Positions 9,409 to 18,488 of a stretch of DNA of 64,000 bases are shown here, one piece after another. How positions within the stretch are numbered: the stretch's first letter is position 1; every line of letters starts with the position of its first letter. Source of the DNA: Myxococcales bacterium (GTDB lineage Bacteria; Myxococcota_A; Polyangia; Polyangiales; Polyangiaceae); assembly GCA_025359105.1 (NCBI GenBank), contig JANYHK010000097.1, positions 46,556-110,555 on the forward strand. Direction: 5' to 3'. Under the pieces are notes generated by a model. It did no database searches. It was not told the DNA's origin and saw only the letters and a list, made by a program, of their open reading frames with translations. The translations under genes and the position numbers were made by a program.

Positions 9409-10845
9409 ATGGATCCGACGTTCGGCGCATTGCCCCCGCTAGGCGAGCTGGTCGATCGGTACCGTGTCGTATCGCTCCTGGGGCGCGGCGGGATGGCCGC
9501 GGTGTTCGCCGTGAAGCGCTCCGGGGCGGGGGGCTTCGAGAAGGTCCTCGCGCTCAAGATGATGCTGCCCCATCTCGCGGGCGAGCCACAGTTCGTGCGC
9601 ATGTTCCTCGACGAGTCACGGGTTTGCGCGCGGGTGCAGCACCGCAACGTTGTGCAGGTGTTCGACGTCGGCGAGTGGAACCGTGCGCCTTACCTCGTGA
9701 TGGAGCTGCTCCGCGGACGCAGCCTCGCGGAGCTCACGACGGGCGCGCGTCTGCCGCCGGCGATCGCTCTGGGGATCGTCGCTCAGGCGGCCGAGGGCCT
9801 CCACGCCGCGCACGAGGCCACCGATGAAACAGGGATGCCGCTCGGTCTCGTGCATCGCGACGTCAGCCCGCAAAACATCTTCGTGTGCGGCGGCGGCGAC
9901 GTCAAAGTCGTGGACTTCGGCATCGCCGCAGCCCGCGGGCGGCTGACCGTCACGAAGACCGGCGAGCTCCGCGGCAAGCTCTCCTACGTGGCGCCCGAAC
10001 AGGTAACGCGCGCGTACGACGTGTCGCGCGCCGCAGACATCTGGTCGCTCGGGGTCGTCGCCTGGGAGCTGCTCGTGGGGCGGCCGCTCTTCCGGTCCGA
10101 CGGAGGCGAGGCGTCGACGCTGTGGGATGTGGTCTCCGGGCCCATCGAGGACGTCGGCCTTCACGTCCCGTCGCTTCCCGCCGAGGCGAGAGAGGCGATC
10201 CACCGCTGCTTGGAGCGCGATCCCGGCGCGCGACCGGCGAGCCTCCACGAGATCGCGGCCACGCTGTCTCTCGCCGCGCGCGAGATGGGGGGCGGCGACA
10301 CAGCGGAGATCGCGCGCTACGTCGCCGAGGCTACGGGAGGCGCGTTGGCCGGCGAGCACGCGGAGCTCGCCGCGATGGCACGCGAGCCGGTCGTGCCCCT
10401 TCCAGTCGACGAGACTCGCGGCTCCTTGTCCGCGAAGATCTCCACCCCTGAACCGGGACCGCCGCGCCGGTGGACCTCGCGCGGACGGGGCGTCGTCCTC
10501 GTGGCCGTCGCCGGTGCGCTGGCCACCGGAGCGGCGCTATTCTGGAGCTCGCACCGGGCGCCGTCCGCGGCCTCGCACGCCACAAACGACCCGGCGACTC
10601 CACCTCCACCTCCACCTCCACCTCCACCTCCGCCCTCGCCGGTCGCCGCGCCCGTCGCCACCTTCTCCGTCGAGCCTTCCGCGACGGCGACCGCCGGCGC
10701 TCCGTCCGCCGCGGGCGACGCAGGCACCGGAGGCCTCGTGGGGAAGGGCGCGGCTCCGGCGAGCACGCCGCGGGCGCGAGGGCGCGGCCCAGCTGCAATC
10801 GGCTCCGCGCCCACCGCGACGCCGCTCCTTCGAAACCCCTTCTGA
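9409..10845 (+). CDS. Transmembrane Ser/Thr protein kinase (Hanks type)
   Basis: A 478-residue kinase with an intact catalytic domain at about residues 18-285. It shows the glycine loop GRGGMAAVF (25-33), the ATP lysine in LALK (K50), HRDVSPQN with catalytic D151, DFG at 169-171 and an APEQ segment. A linker follows, then one membrane span around 365-381 (VLVAVAGALATGAALFW). An extracytoplasmic Pro/Ala-rich tail follows, including a poly-Pro run encoded by a six-base repeat. This topology is typical of bacterial sensor kinases with a short external region. The gene heads a cassette: its stop codon overlaps the next start (TGATG), and an RCC1-like lipoprotein and an FHA-sigma-54 activator follow. 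The activator's FHA domain is a plausible phosphothreonine partner. Confidence 0.95.
   Translation: MDPTFGALPPLGELVDRYRVVSLLGRGGMAAVFAVKRSGAGGFEKVLALKMMLPHLAGEPQFVRMFLDESRVCARVQHRNVVQVFDVGEWNRAPYLVMELLRGRSLAELTTGARLPPAIALGIVAQAAEGLHAAHEATDETGMPLGLVHRDVSPQNIFVCGGGDVKVVDFGIAAARGRLTVTKTGELRGKLSYVAPEQVTRAYDVSRAADIWSLGVVAWELLVGRPLFRSDGGEASTLWDVVSGPIEDVGLHVPSLPAEAREAIHRCLERDPGARPASLHEIAATLSLAAREMGGGDTAEIARYVAEATGGALAGEHAELAAMAREPVVPLPVDETRGSLSAKISTPEPGPPRRWTSRGRGVVLVAVAGALATGAALFWSSHRAPSAASHATNDPATPPPPPPPPPPPPSPVAAPVATFSVEPSATATAGAPSAAGDAGTGGLVGKGAAPASTPRARGRGPAAIGSAPTATPLLRNPF
10600..10631 (+). repeat. (CCACCT)n hexanucleotide repeat coding poly-Pro
   Basis: Five consecutive CCACCT units lie in the extracytoplasmic tail of the Ser/Thr kinase and encode an uninterrupted proline run. 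Gain or loss of a unit changes the run by two prolines and keeps the frame. Confidence 0.8.
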
Positions 10846-11702
10846 TGCGCGTCCACCGCGTAGCCATGATCGTCGGCCTCCTCGCGGCCACCGCACCCAT
10901 CGGCACGAGCGCGCGCGCCCAAGGCAGGAGCGCCCAGCAAGATGCGCACGTGGCGTTCGCGGCTGGCGAGCACGCCTTCCAGCGCGGCGCGTACACCGAA
11001 GCGCTCGCCGCGTTCGACCAAGCCTTCCACCTCGTCCCGCACGACGCGGTCCGCTTCAACATCGCGGTCTGTCTCGAGCGCTTGCAGCGGTACCACGACG
11101 CGTGGGTCCAGTACCGGGCGGCCGCCGAGAGCACGACCCTCGACGACTCGGAGCGGCGCCGTGCGACCGCGTCATCCGAACGCATTCGCAGGGAGCTCGG
11201 AGCGCTGGCGATCGAAGGACACCCTGCGGGAGCGCCGGTGACCGTGGACGGCGAGGTCCGATGCAGCCTGCCTTGCCGCCTCGTGCTCGATCCCCGCGCC
11301 TACGAGGTGCGCCTCGGCGAGTCGGCACCGCGCGCCGTGCGGATCGAGCGCGGCGCGGAGATCACCCTCGACCTGGGTGGCGCGAGGACCGAGCCCGGCA
11401 CGGCGACGCCCGCGACGAGCCCGGCACGCAGCGAGCGCGGCGACGCGAACGGCCCCGGCTGGCTCACGTGGATCGGAGGCGCCGTTGGCGTCGCGGGCAT
11501 CGGAGGCACCGTCGGGTTCGGCCTACGCACGGCGAGCCTCGGCAACGCGTACACGAGCCACCCCAGCGAAGCGACGCGCGACGAGGGGCTCCTCTTCCGG
11601 GGCCTAACCAACGCGTCCATCGCGGTAGGCATCGTTGGCGTGGGCCTGGTCGCGATCGATCTGATCTTCCTCGCGCCTCGCCGACGGGAGGCGACGCCAT
11701 GA
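10845..11702 (+). CDS. Exported TPR/PEGA-like membrane protein
   Basis: A 285-residue protein translated from an ATG overlapping the kinase stop. It has a signal peptide (MRVHRVAMIVGLLAATAP...), a helical segment at about 30-110 resembling tetratricopeptide repeats (AFAAGEHAFQRGAYTEALA and a second helix pair), and then a PEGA-like beta segment (PVTVDGEVRCSLPCRLVL). Two C-terminal hydrophobic segments follow, at about 205-225 and 252-272. Myxobacteria carry many proteins of this design next to Ser/Thr kinases, probably envelope scaffolds. Which membrane it sits in is uncertain. Its own stop overlaps the next gene by four bases (ATGA), so translation is coupled to the RCC1-like lipoprotein. 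Confidence 0.85.
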   Translation: MRVHRVAMIVGLLAATAPIGTSARAQGRSAQQDAHVAFAAGEHAFQRGAYTEALAAFDQAFHLVPHDAVRFNIAVCLERLQRYHDAWVQYRAAAESTTLDDSERRRATASSERIRRELGALAIEGHPAGAPVTVDGEVRCSLPCRLVLDPRAYEVRLGESAPRAVRIERGAEITLDLGGARTEPGTATPATSPARSERGDANGPGWLTWIGGAVGVAGIGGTVGFGLRTASLGNAYTSHPSEATRDEGLLFRGLTNASIAVGIVGVGLVAIDLIFLAPRRREATP

Positions 11703-12913
11703 CTCCCTCCGGTGCTCGGGCCTGCTGGCTCGGCCTTTTGATCGCGGGGTGCACGACTCCGTTCGATCGGGCTCTCCTGCACGACGCCGACGCCGACGCG
11801 CCAGCGTCGGGCGACGGAGGCACGGGCCCCAGTGACATGTGCGGCGCCTGCCCCGCCGCCGCGCCGTTCTGCGTGGCCGGACGGTGCAACGTCGAGCACG
11901 GGGCCGTTTCGGTGGGGGTATCCGCGAGGTTCTCGGTGATCGTGGACCGGACGGGGGCACTTCTTGCGTTCGGGAGCAACGAGCGAGGACAGCTCGGCGT
12001 CGCGCCAGGCGCCGAGAAGCCTCGCTTCAACCGGATTGCAGGCACATTTCGCAGCGTCGCCGCGGGCGGCGATGCCGGACCCCACGCTTGCGCCATCACC
12101 GCCGAGGGCGCGCTGTTGTGTTGGGGCAACAACACCGACGGCGAGTCGGGGGCTGCACCATCCAGGGACCTCGTCGACCCGCCGAATCAGGTGGGCACCG
12201 ACAGGGACTGGACGGACATTTCCTTGGGCCGCGCGTTCGGATGCGGACTGCGAGGCGGCGGAGCGCTCTACTGTTGGGGATGGGCCGGCGCCGGCCGCCT
12301 GGGCGCCGACGGGCTCGAGCGGGCCATCGAGCCCATTGCGCTCGGCGCAACGAAGGGCTGGAAGGCGCTCGCGCTCGGCGATTCCTTCGCCTGCGCGATC
12401 GACGCGAACGCCGCGATTCAGTGCTGGGGCTCGAACGACCTCGGCGCGCTCGGGGGCGCCGTGCCGACGCCGGCGCCCGCCAAAGTCCCGCTCGCGCCGG
12501 GTTTCGCCCGTCTCTGCGCCGGCGACAAGCACGCATGCGCGGTGCGCAGCACGGGCGAGATCCATTGTTGGGGCGACGGCTCCCCTCCCGCGCAGGTTGG
12601 GACGGACGCCGATTGGTCGACGGTCGCATGCGGCGCGACGCACACCTGCGCATCGAAGCGCGACGGGACCATGTACTGCTGGGGCAAGGGCAACGAGGGG
12701 CAGCTTGGGCTTCTCCAAGTGGCGCAAGCGGATGCACCTATGCGCGTCGGGGATCGCAGCGACTGGGTGACGGTCATCGCCCAGACCAACCAGACGTGCG
12801 GGATCGTGTCCGACGGACGCCTCTATTGTTGGGGCAACAACTCGTACGGTCAGTTCGCCCTCGACGGAGTCACGCTGGTTCGCACGCCTTCGCTCGTGCC
12901 CCTCGCTCCCTGA
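11699..12913 (+). CDS. RCC1-type seven-bladed propeller lipoprotein
   Basis: A 404-residue lipoprotein (lipobox LLIAGC) with a Cys-rich segment at about 45-65 and then seven repeats ending in a CWG or FG turn. The first is the divergent GALLAFGSNERGQLG. Six more follow, such as GALLCWGNNTDGESG, GALYCWGWAGAGRLG, AAIQCWGSNDLGALG, GTMYCWGKGNEGQLG and GRLYCWGNNSYGQF. Each later blade also carries a cysteine in the preceding strand (HACAI, FGCGL, FACAI, HACAV, HTCAS, QTCGI), so each blade probably contains a disulfide. Seven blades is the number in an RCC1 propeller. In this kinase operon it is likely an envelope binding or sensing partner. The ligand is unknown. Confidence 0.9.
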   Translation: MTPSGARACWLGLLIAGCTTPFDRALLHDADADAPASGDGGTGPSDMCGACPAAAPFCVAGRCNVEHGAVSVGVSARFSVIVDRTGALLAFGSNERGQLGVAPGAEKPRFNRIAGTFRSVAAGGDAGPHACAITAEGALLCWGNNTDGESGAAPSRDLVDPPNQVGTDRDWTDISLGRAFGCGLRGGGALYCWGWAGAGRLGADGLERAIEPIALGATKGWKALALGDSFACAIDANAAIQCWGSNDLGALGGAVPTPAPAKVPLAPGFARLCAGDKHACAVRSTGEIHCWGDGSPPAQVGTDADWSTVACGATHTCASKRDGTMYCWGKGNEGQLGLLQVAQADAPMRVGDRSDWVTVIAQTNQTCGIVSDGRLYCWGNNSYGQFALDGVTLVRTPSLVPLAP

Positions 12914-12945
12914 GCTTCCCTCGCCAACGGCCCGCCCACGTGGAC

Positions 12946-12951
12946 TACAAT
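12946..12951 (+). promoter_or_regulatory. Putative -10 box (TACAAT) before the FHA-sigma-54 activator
   Basis: TACAAT matches TATAAT at five of six positions and has nine bases between it and the ATG at 12961. No -35 hexamer is visible at normal spacing and no Shine-Dalgarno sequence is present. It would let the activator be transcribed separately from the upstream kinase operon. Confidence 0.4.
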
Positions 12952-12960
12952 GGGCTTTGG

Positions 12961-14283
<1,323 letters not shown>

Positions 14284-14301
14284 CCACGGACGCGGCGACG
14301 A

Positions 14302-14325
14302 CGCGGTGGTGTTCTACCCACCGCG
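14302..14325 (+). terminator. Hairpin after the FHA-sigma-54 activator
   Basis: CGCGGTGG (14302-14309) and CCACCGCG (14318-14325) form a perfect eight-base-pair stem with an eight-base loop, 18 bases past the stop codon. There is no T-tract, so intrinsic termination is possible but not certain. Confidence 0.45.
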
Positions 14326-14434
14326 GAGGTCCGTACCCCTCCATTCACCCTGCCCGAGCGCTCCCTTCGAGAGCCCTCCGCGGCGCGGCGCGGGTCGTGG
14401 GGCAGGCGGCATCGGAATTGCTCGTGCGGGCGGC

Positions 14435-16465
14435 ATGCGCCAGCCTCCGATGTCCGTTTTCCTCTCGCTCCTGTCGCTCTCGTCGCTCCTGCTCCTCCTG
14501 TCGACTCCCGCGGGCTGTGGTTCTTCGGGAGCCAAGGAGGAGTCGTCGGCGTCGGATTTCGGACTGACGATCGGGGGCGGCGCGGTGACGATGAGCGTCG
14601 GGGAAACCGCGCAATTTCAGATCGCTCCGGTCGGGAGCAACGGGCAACCCTTCACGGGGCTCTTCACGATGGCGTGGTCGAGCTCGAACGCGACCGTCGT
14701 GGCCGTCACCAAGACTGCGCAGGTCTCGGCGCTGGCCAACGGCGCGGCCGTGATCACGGCGACCGCGACGCGCCTCGACACCGGCGCGAGCGCGAGCGCG
14801 TCGGTGACGGTGACGGTGACCGTCGGCAGCGGCGCGCCCGACACCACCGCGCCCTCCGTGCCCTCGTCGCTCGTCGGGACGGCGATCTCGCCGTCCCAGG
14901 TGAACCTCACGTGGGCGGCCTCGACCGACAACGTCGGCGTGACGGGCTATCGCGTGCAGCGCGCCGGTCTCCAGATAGCGAGCGCCCCGACGACCGCCTA
15001 TTCGAACACGGGACTCACGGCGTCGACGACGTACACGTACTCGGTCTCGGCCGTCGACGCGGCCGGCAACGTCAGCGCCCCTAGCGCCGCGGTAAGCGTC
15101 ACGACCCCTGCCTCCGCGCCCCCGGTCCCGGGTCTCGTCGCCGCGTTCGCGTTCAGTCAGGGAGCCGGCACGAGCGTCTCCGACGCCAGTGGCAACGGCC
15201 ACTCCGGCACCTTCGTGGGCGCGCCCGCCTGGAGCGCGGGGAAGACGGGGGGCGGGCTGTCCTTCAACGGCACCAGCGGCTACGTCAACGTCGGTGACGT
15301 GAACGCGCTCGACGGCCTCACGCGCCTGACCGTCTCCGCGTGGGTCAAGACGACGGCCGCCACCGAGAAGCACCTCGTCGACAAATCGGGCTGCGACGGC
15401 GCGGCGAGCGGCGGTCCCTTCGAATTCGGAACGAGCTTCTTCACCGCGGGAAAAGCCAGCTTCTTGGTCTACCGAAACGGTGCAACCCCGGCGTACTCGT
15501 ACGTGGAGAGCGCTGCGAGCGTCACCGACGGGGCCTGGCACTTCCTGGCGGCAACCTACGACGGAGCGAACCTGCAGATGTACGTCGATGGCGCACTCAG
15601 CGGCACGACTGCGGCCGCCGGTGTGACGATGTCGTCGACGACGAACAACCTCGAGCTCGGCGGTAACTGCAACGGCAACGCGTACGTGTGGAGTGGCGCA
15701 GTCGACGATGTGCGCCTCTACGATCGCGCGCTATCGGCCGTCGAAATCCAGACCGACATGGCCACGGCGGTCATCGACGGCTCGGGCGGCGGTGTCGATG
15801 GCGGCGGCGGCGGTGTCGATGGCGGCGGCGGTGTCGATGGCGGCAGCGGCGGCGCGACCTACAGCACCGACTTCAACGCCATCGAGAACCCGATCTCCGA
15901 GGGCGGTCGCTGGGTGCAGGGGGGCCACAAGACCGGAGTCGATTGGACCGACGTTCGAAGCGGCGGGGGTCTCGCCTACGGCACGCAAACCGGTTTCAAC
16001 GGATACGACGACTCGATTGCCTTGCTCGGAGGATTTCCCGCAAACCACCGCGTCAGCGCGGTCATTCACTTTGCGGGCAACACGGCCGCGGCGACCGGCA
16101 CGCACGAAGCCGAGCTCATCTTGCGCGGCAGCTACACGGCGGGCGCCCAGCACCTCTACGAGTGCAACGTGGGTTACGCCGGCGGTGGCTGGTACGCGCA
16201 GATCATGAAGCTCGACGGCGCCATCGGCACGTTCGTGGAGATCGGCCATCCCGTCGGGAGCCTTCCCGTCATCAAGGAAGGGGACGTCTTCACCGCCGAG
16301 ATCATCGGCAACGTCATCGGCACCTTCGTCAACGGGGTTCAGATCGGCGCCGCGACCGATGCCAGCCCCCTCCCGACCGGCCAACCCGGCGTGGGGTTCT
16401 TCTGGCGTGGGACCGAGAACCTCACCGACCTGGCGTTCACGAGCTACACCGCAACCGGACTTTAG
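14435..16465 (+). CDS. Multidomain adhesin-like lipoprotein (Big, fibronectin III, LamG)
   Basis: The start chosen is the ATG at 14435, since it places an arginine in the n-region. A second ATG at 14450 is possible. The 676-residue product has a hydrophobic signal ending in TPAGC. It then has a bacterial Ig-like Big_2 domain (about 40-125, VTMSVGETAQFQI), a fibronectin type III domain (about 132-220) and a LamG/concanavalin-like domain (about 225-445, FNGTSGYVNVG and DGAWHFLAATYDG). A Gly/Val/Asp repeat linker leads to a second beta-sandwich domain (about 470-675). These domains bind glycans or proteins at the cell surface. No catalytic domain is recognised. The frame upstream of 14435 is low-complexity and is not included. 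Confidence 0.87.
   Translation: MRQPPMSVFLSLLSLSSLLLLLSTPAGCGSSGAKEESSASDFGLTIGGGAVTMSVGETAQFQIAPVGSNGQPFTGLFTMAWSSSNATVVAVTKTAQVSALANGAAVITATATRLDTGASASASVTVTVTVGSGAPDTTAPSVPSSLVGTAISPSQVNLTWAASTDNVGVTGYRVQRAGLQIASAPTTAYSNTGLTASTTYTYSVSAVDAAGNVSAPSAAVSVTTPASAPPVPGLVAAFAFSQGAGTSVSDASGNGHSGTFVGAPAWSAGKTGGGLSFNGTSGYVNVGDVNALDGLTRLTVSAWVKTTAATEKHLVDKSGCDGAASGGPFEFGTSFFTAGKASFLVYRNGATPAYSYVESAASVTDGAWHFLAATYDGANLQMYVDGALSGTTAAAGVTMSSTTNNLELGGNCNGNAYVWSGAVDDVRLYDRALSAVEIQTDMATAVIDGSGGGVDGGGGGVDGGGGVDGGSGGATYSTDFNAIENPISEGGRWVQGGHKTGVDWTDVRSGGGLAYGTQTGFNGYDDSIALLGGFPANHRVSAVIHFAGNTAAATGTHEAELILRGSYTAGAQHLYECNVGYAGGGWYAQIMKLDGAIGTFVEIGHPVGSLPVIKEGDVFTAEIIGNVIGTFVNGVQIGAATDASPLPTGQPGVGFFWRGTENLTDLAFTSYTATGL
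15788..15847 (+). repeat. In-frame GGTGTCGATGGCGGC repeat
   Basis: Three copies of GGTGTCGATGGCGGC, separated by extra GGC codons, encode GVDGGGG units in the linker between the LamG and C-terminal domains of the adhesin-like lipoprotein. Confidence 0.8.
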
Positions 16466-16540
16466 CGAGGTCGCTACCGTTTGCCCTGTCCGGTCAACCG
16501 ACGTTCGCCCCAATCCCGAGCGGGGCGCGCGCGGCGTGGT

Positions 16541-16546
16541 TATGTT
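16541..16546 (+). promoter_or_regulatory. Putative -10 box (TATGTT)
   Basis: TATGTT lies ten bases before the ATG at 16557, preceded by GCGTGGT. It belongs to the set of TAnnnT boxes placed directly before start codons in this window. Confidence 0.3.
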
Positions 16547-16556
16547 GGCCGGCGAC

Positions 16557-16937
16557 ATGATGAACTCCCGTTTCAAGTCCGAGGCCGCCCTGCGCTTTGC
16601 CGAACGACGCCAGCGCGAAGAGGAGGCGCCGCGCCTTCGCGAGCGCTTCCCAGCGCTTGCAACGCTACGGCTCGAGATCGAGGAGACGCTGGGGTCGACC
16701 AACGCGTTCCCCAAGCACACCCGCATCGTCATGGTGGACACCGCGCCGGCGCTCTTCACGACGACGTGCGCCGATCGCGCCTGCAAAGAAGGCGGTCACG
16801 ACATCACGAACGACATGATGCGCGGGCTCCAGTCGGGGTCCACGCGCTTCGACGTGGAAGACTCCTGCCATGGCTCCGTCGGCGTCGCCGGGTGCGGGCG
16901 GACGATGCACGTGCAGGTCACGGCGACGTACCGCTGA
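16557..16937 (+). CDS. Conserved-looking small Cys/His protein, unknown function
   Basis: A 126-residue protein with a basic/acidic helical N-terminus (about 1-45) and a compact C-terminal part. I do not recognise a family. The C-terminal part contains CADRACKEGGHDIT, then C at about 104 and GCGRTMHV near the end. The spacing C-x4-C-x3-H with two later cysteines suggests a metal-binding or disulfide-stabilised beta domain, but no metal can be named. No signal peptide or membrane segment is present, so it is probably cytoplasmic. Strong GC preference at third codon positions supports it being a real gene. It converges on the DksA-family gene with a 13-base gap. Confidence 0.7.
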   Translation: MMNSRFKSEAALRFAERRQREEEAPRLRERFPALATLRLEIEETLGSTNAFPKHTRIVMVDTAPALFTTTCADRACKEGGHDITNDMMRGLQSGSTRFDVEDSCHGSVGVAGCGRTMHVQVTATYR

Positions 16938-16950
16938 GCTTCGGCCTGGT

Positions 16951-17313
16951 TTATCCGAAGTCTTTTTCGACGCGCTCTTGATCCTCTTTGCAGCGGATGC
17001 AGAGCGTCGTCTCCGGGCGTGCTTCGAGGCGCTTCACGGAGATCTCCTCGCCGCACTCCTCGCAGACGCCGAAGGAGCCGTCGTCGATCTTGGTGAGCGC
17101 CTTGGTGATCTTGTCGAGGAACGCCTTCTCGCGACCGCGGAGCCGGAACGTGAAGGACTGCAGGTACTCGCTCGACGCGAGATCCATTTCGTCCGGGAGA
17201 TCGTTGGCGTCGAGGGCCATATCCTCCTCGAGCGTCTGCTTCGCCTTCTTGATGATCTCGTCACGCTTCTCGGTCAGGAGCGTCTTGAACTTCTTGAGCT
17301 GGGCTTTGTTCAC
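16951..17313 (-). CDS. dksA: DksA/TraR-family RNA polymerase regulator
   Basis: With the GTG at 17313 the product is 120 residues, a usual length for this family. The coiled-coil part (about 5-75) carries DEMDLA, matching the DxxDxA tip motif that enters the RNA polymerase secondary channel. The C-terminal zinc finger has CEECGEEI and CIRC. DksA proteins work with ppGpp to reset rRNA and stress-promoter transcription. A TTG further upstream at 17355 keeps the frame open. The GTG is preferred because GGAGA lies seven bases before it and because MNKAQLKKFKTLL is a typical family start. The symbol is given by family resemblance. Myxobacteria often have several paralogues, so it may not be the principal DksA. 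Confidence 0.92.
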   Translation of the reverse strand: MNKAQLKKFKTLLTEKRDEIIKKAKQTLEEDMALDANDLPDEMDLASSEYLQSFTFRLRGREKAFLDKITKALTKIDDGSFGVCEECGEEISVKRLEARPETTLCIRCKEDQERVEKDFG

Positions 17314-17320
17314 CGCACCA

Positions 17321-17325
17321 TCTCC
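17321..17325 (-). promoter_or_regulatory. Ribosome-binding site deciding the DksA-family start
   Basis: GGAGA on the minus strand is separated by seven bases from the GTG at 17313. It has no such relation to the TTG at 17355, so it favours the shorter 120-residue product. Confidence 0.65.
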
Positions 17326-17445
17326 GCATTTGAGGGAAAGGCCGAGCGTAGCCAATTGCTCGCGCTCATGGGCCTCAATTCGAGGCCGGTGAACCTACGC
17401 ATCCGCGGGGTGGAGGTCAACGGGGCCCGAACAGGGCGTTGTGGC

Positions 17446-17451
17446 TAAGAT
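17446..17451 (+). promoter_or_regulatory. Putative -10 box (TAAGAT) of the RNase HII-like gene
   Basis: TAAGAT lies eight bases before the ATG at 17460. No Shine-Dalgarno sequence intervenes, consistent with a leaderless transcript starting at the ATG. Confidence 0.45.
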
Positions 17452-17459
17452 ACCGGGCC

Positions 17460-18488
17460 ATGGAGCCTCGGTATTTCGTGGGGATCGACGAGAATGGCCT
17501 CGGGCCGCGCCTGGGGCCGCTGATCGTCACGTCGATTCTCGCCCGCGCGACGGCGGCGGGCGCCCAGGTCGCCGGCGCACGACCGAAGGGACGGCTGCGG
17601 GCACGGTTGGGGGACTCGAAGGCTCTCGTCTCGTACGGCGACAGCGCGCTCGGCGAGGCGTGGGCGCGCGCGCTGCTCGCGCGACGGGGGGCGCCGGCGC
17701 CGCGCTCGGTGGACGAGCTCGTCTTCGCGCTGACGCTCGACACGCGCGAGCACCTCCGCGCGCCATGCCCCGGTGACCACGTCGAGCAGTGCTGGGGGAC
17801 GGCCGGCGAATCGGCGGGGCTCCTCGCGGAGGGCACGCTCGTCGCGCAGGTGGGCCGCGACCTCGAGCGACTCGCGAAGTCCGGCGTCGAGATCGTGGCC
17901 GCGCGCGTCCTCATCGCCTGCACCAAGCACCTCAACGGCGAGACGGCGCGCGGCAAGAGCCGCTTCGAGGTGGATCTGCACGCGATGGAGCGCCTCGTCC
18001 TCCGGGCGCGCGAGGACGCTGGCGCCGACGTGCTCGCGACGTGCGGCAAGGTCGGCGGCTTCGATCGCTACGGGGAGCGCTTCGGCCCGCTCGGCGGCCG
18101 CCTGCATACGACGCTCGAGGAAGGGCGGGCCAGGAGCGCGTACCTCTTCCCCGGCCTTGGCACGATCGCGTTCGTGCGCGACGCCGACGCGACGAACATG
18201 CTCGTGTGCCTCGCGTCCCTCGTCGGCAAGTGGGCGCGCGACGTGCTCATGAACCGCATCGTGCACCATCACCGCACGCACGTCCCCGACTTGCCCGACG
18301 CCAGCGGCTACCACGATCCGGTGACGACGAAGTTCATCGCGGCGAGCGCGCTCTCGCGCAAGCGCCGCGGTCTGCCCGACGAGTGCTTCGAACGAACGAG
18401 CCTTGGCGCTACTTCGAAGGCGCCGAAGAAGAAGGCGCCCCGCCGCTCCCCCCGTCCACGGCTCCCGACCGGGCCAGCCACGCCTTGA
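17460..18488 (+). CDS. RNase HII-like protein, atypical
   Basis: A 342-residue protein opening with YFVGIDENGLGPRLGPL, which matches the active-site strand of type 2 RNase H (GIDEAGRGPxxGP) including the Asp-Glu pair. A downstream acidic segment, VRDADATNMLVCLASLVGKW, has the Asp-x-Asp and helix arrangement that could supply the remaining catalytic carboxylates. KGRLRARLGDSKAL is like the conserved GLxDSKxL segment. The protein is much longer than RNase HII (about 200 residues), with an inserted region at about 75-215 and a Lys/Arg/Pro-rich tail. Hydrolysis of RNA in RNA-DNA hybrids is a reasonable guess, but the substrate is not established. Its 3' end overlaps the convergent DUF6599 gene by 80 bases. 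Confidence 0.72.
   Translation: MEPRYFVGIDENGLGPRLGPLIVTSILARATAAGAQVAGARPKGRLRARLGDSKALVSYGDSALGEAWARALLARRGAPAPRSVDELVFALTLDTREHLRAPCPGDHVEQCWGTAGESAGLLAEGTLVAQVGRDLERLAKSGVEIVAARVLIACTKHLNGETARGKSRFEVDLHAMERLVLRAREDAGADVLATCGKVGGFDRYGERFGPLGGRLHTTLEEGRARSAYLFPGLGTIAFVRDADATNMLVCLASLVGKWARDVLMNRIVHHHRTHVPDLPDASGYHDPVTTKFIAASALSRKRRGLPDECFERTSLGATSKAPKKKAPRRSPRPRLPTGPATP

Noticed and set aside
10127..11698. Upstream part of the frame that later encodes the RCC1 lipoprotein, giving a possible 928-residue protein
   Set aside because: The upstream part is an Arg/Pro-rich shadow of the kinase and TPR genes. A lipoprotein signal starts at the ATG at 11699.
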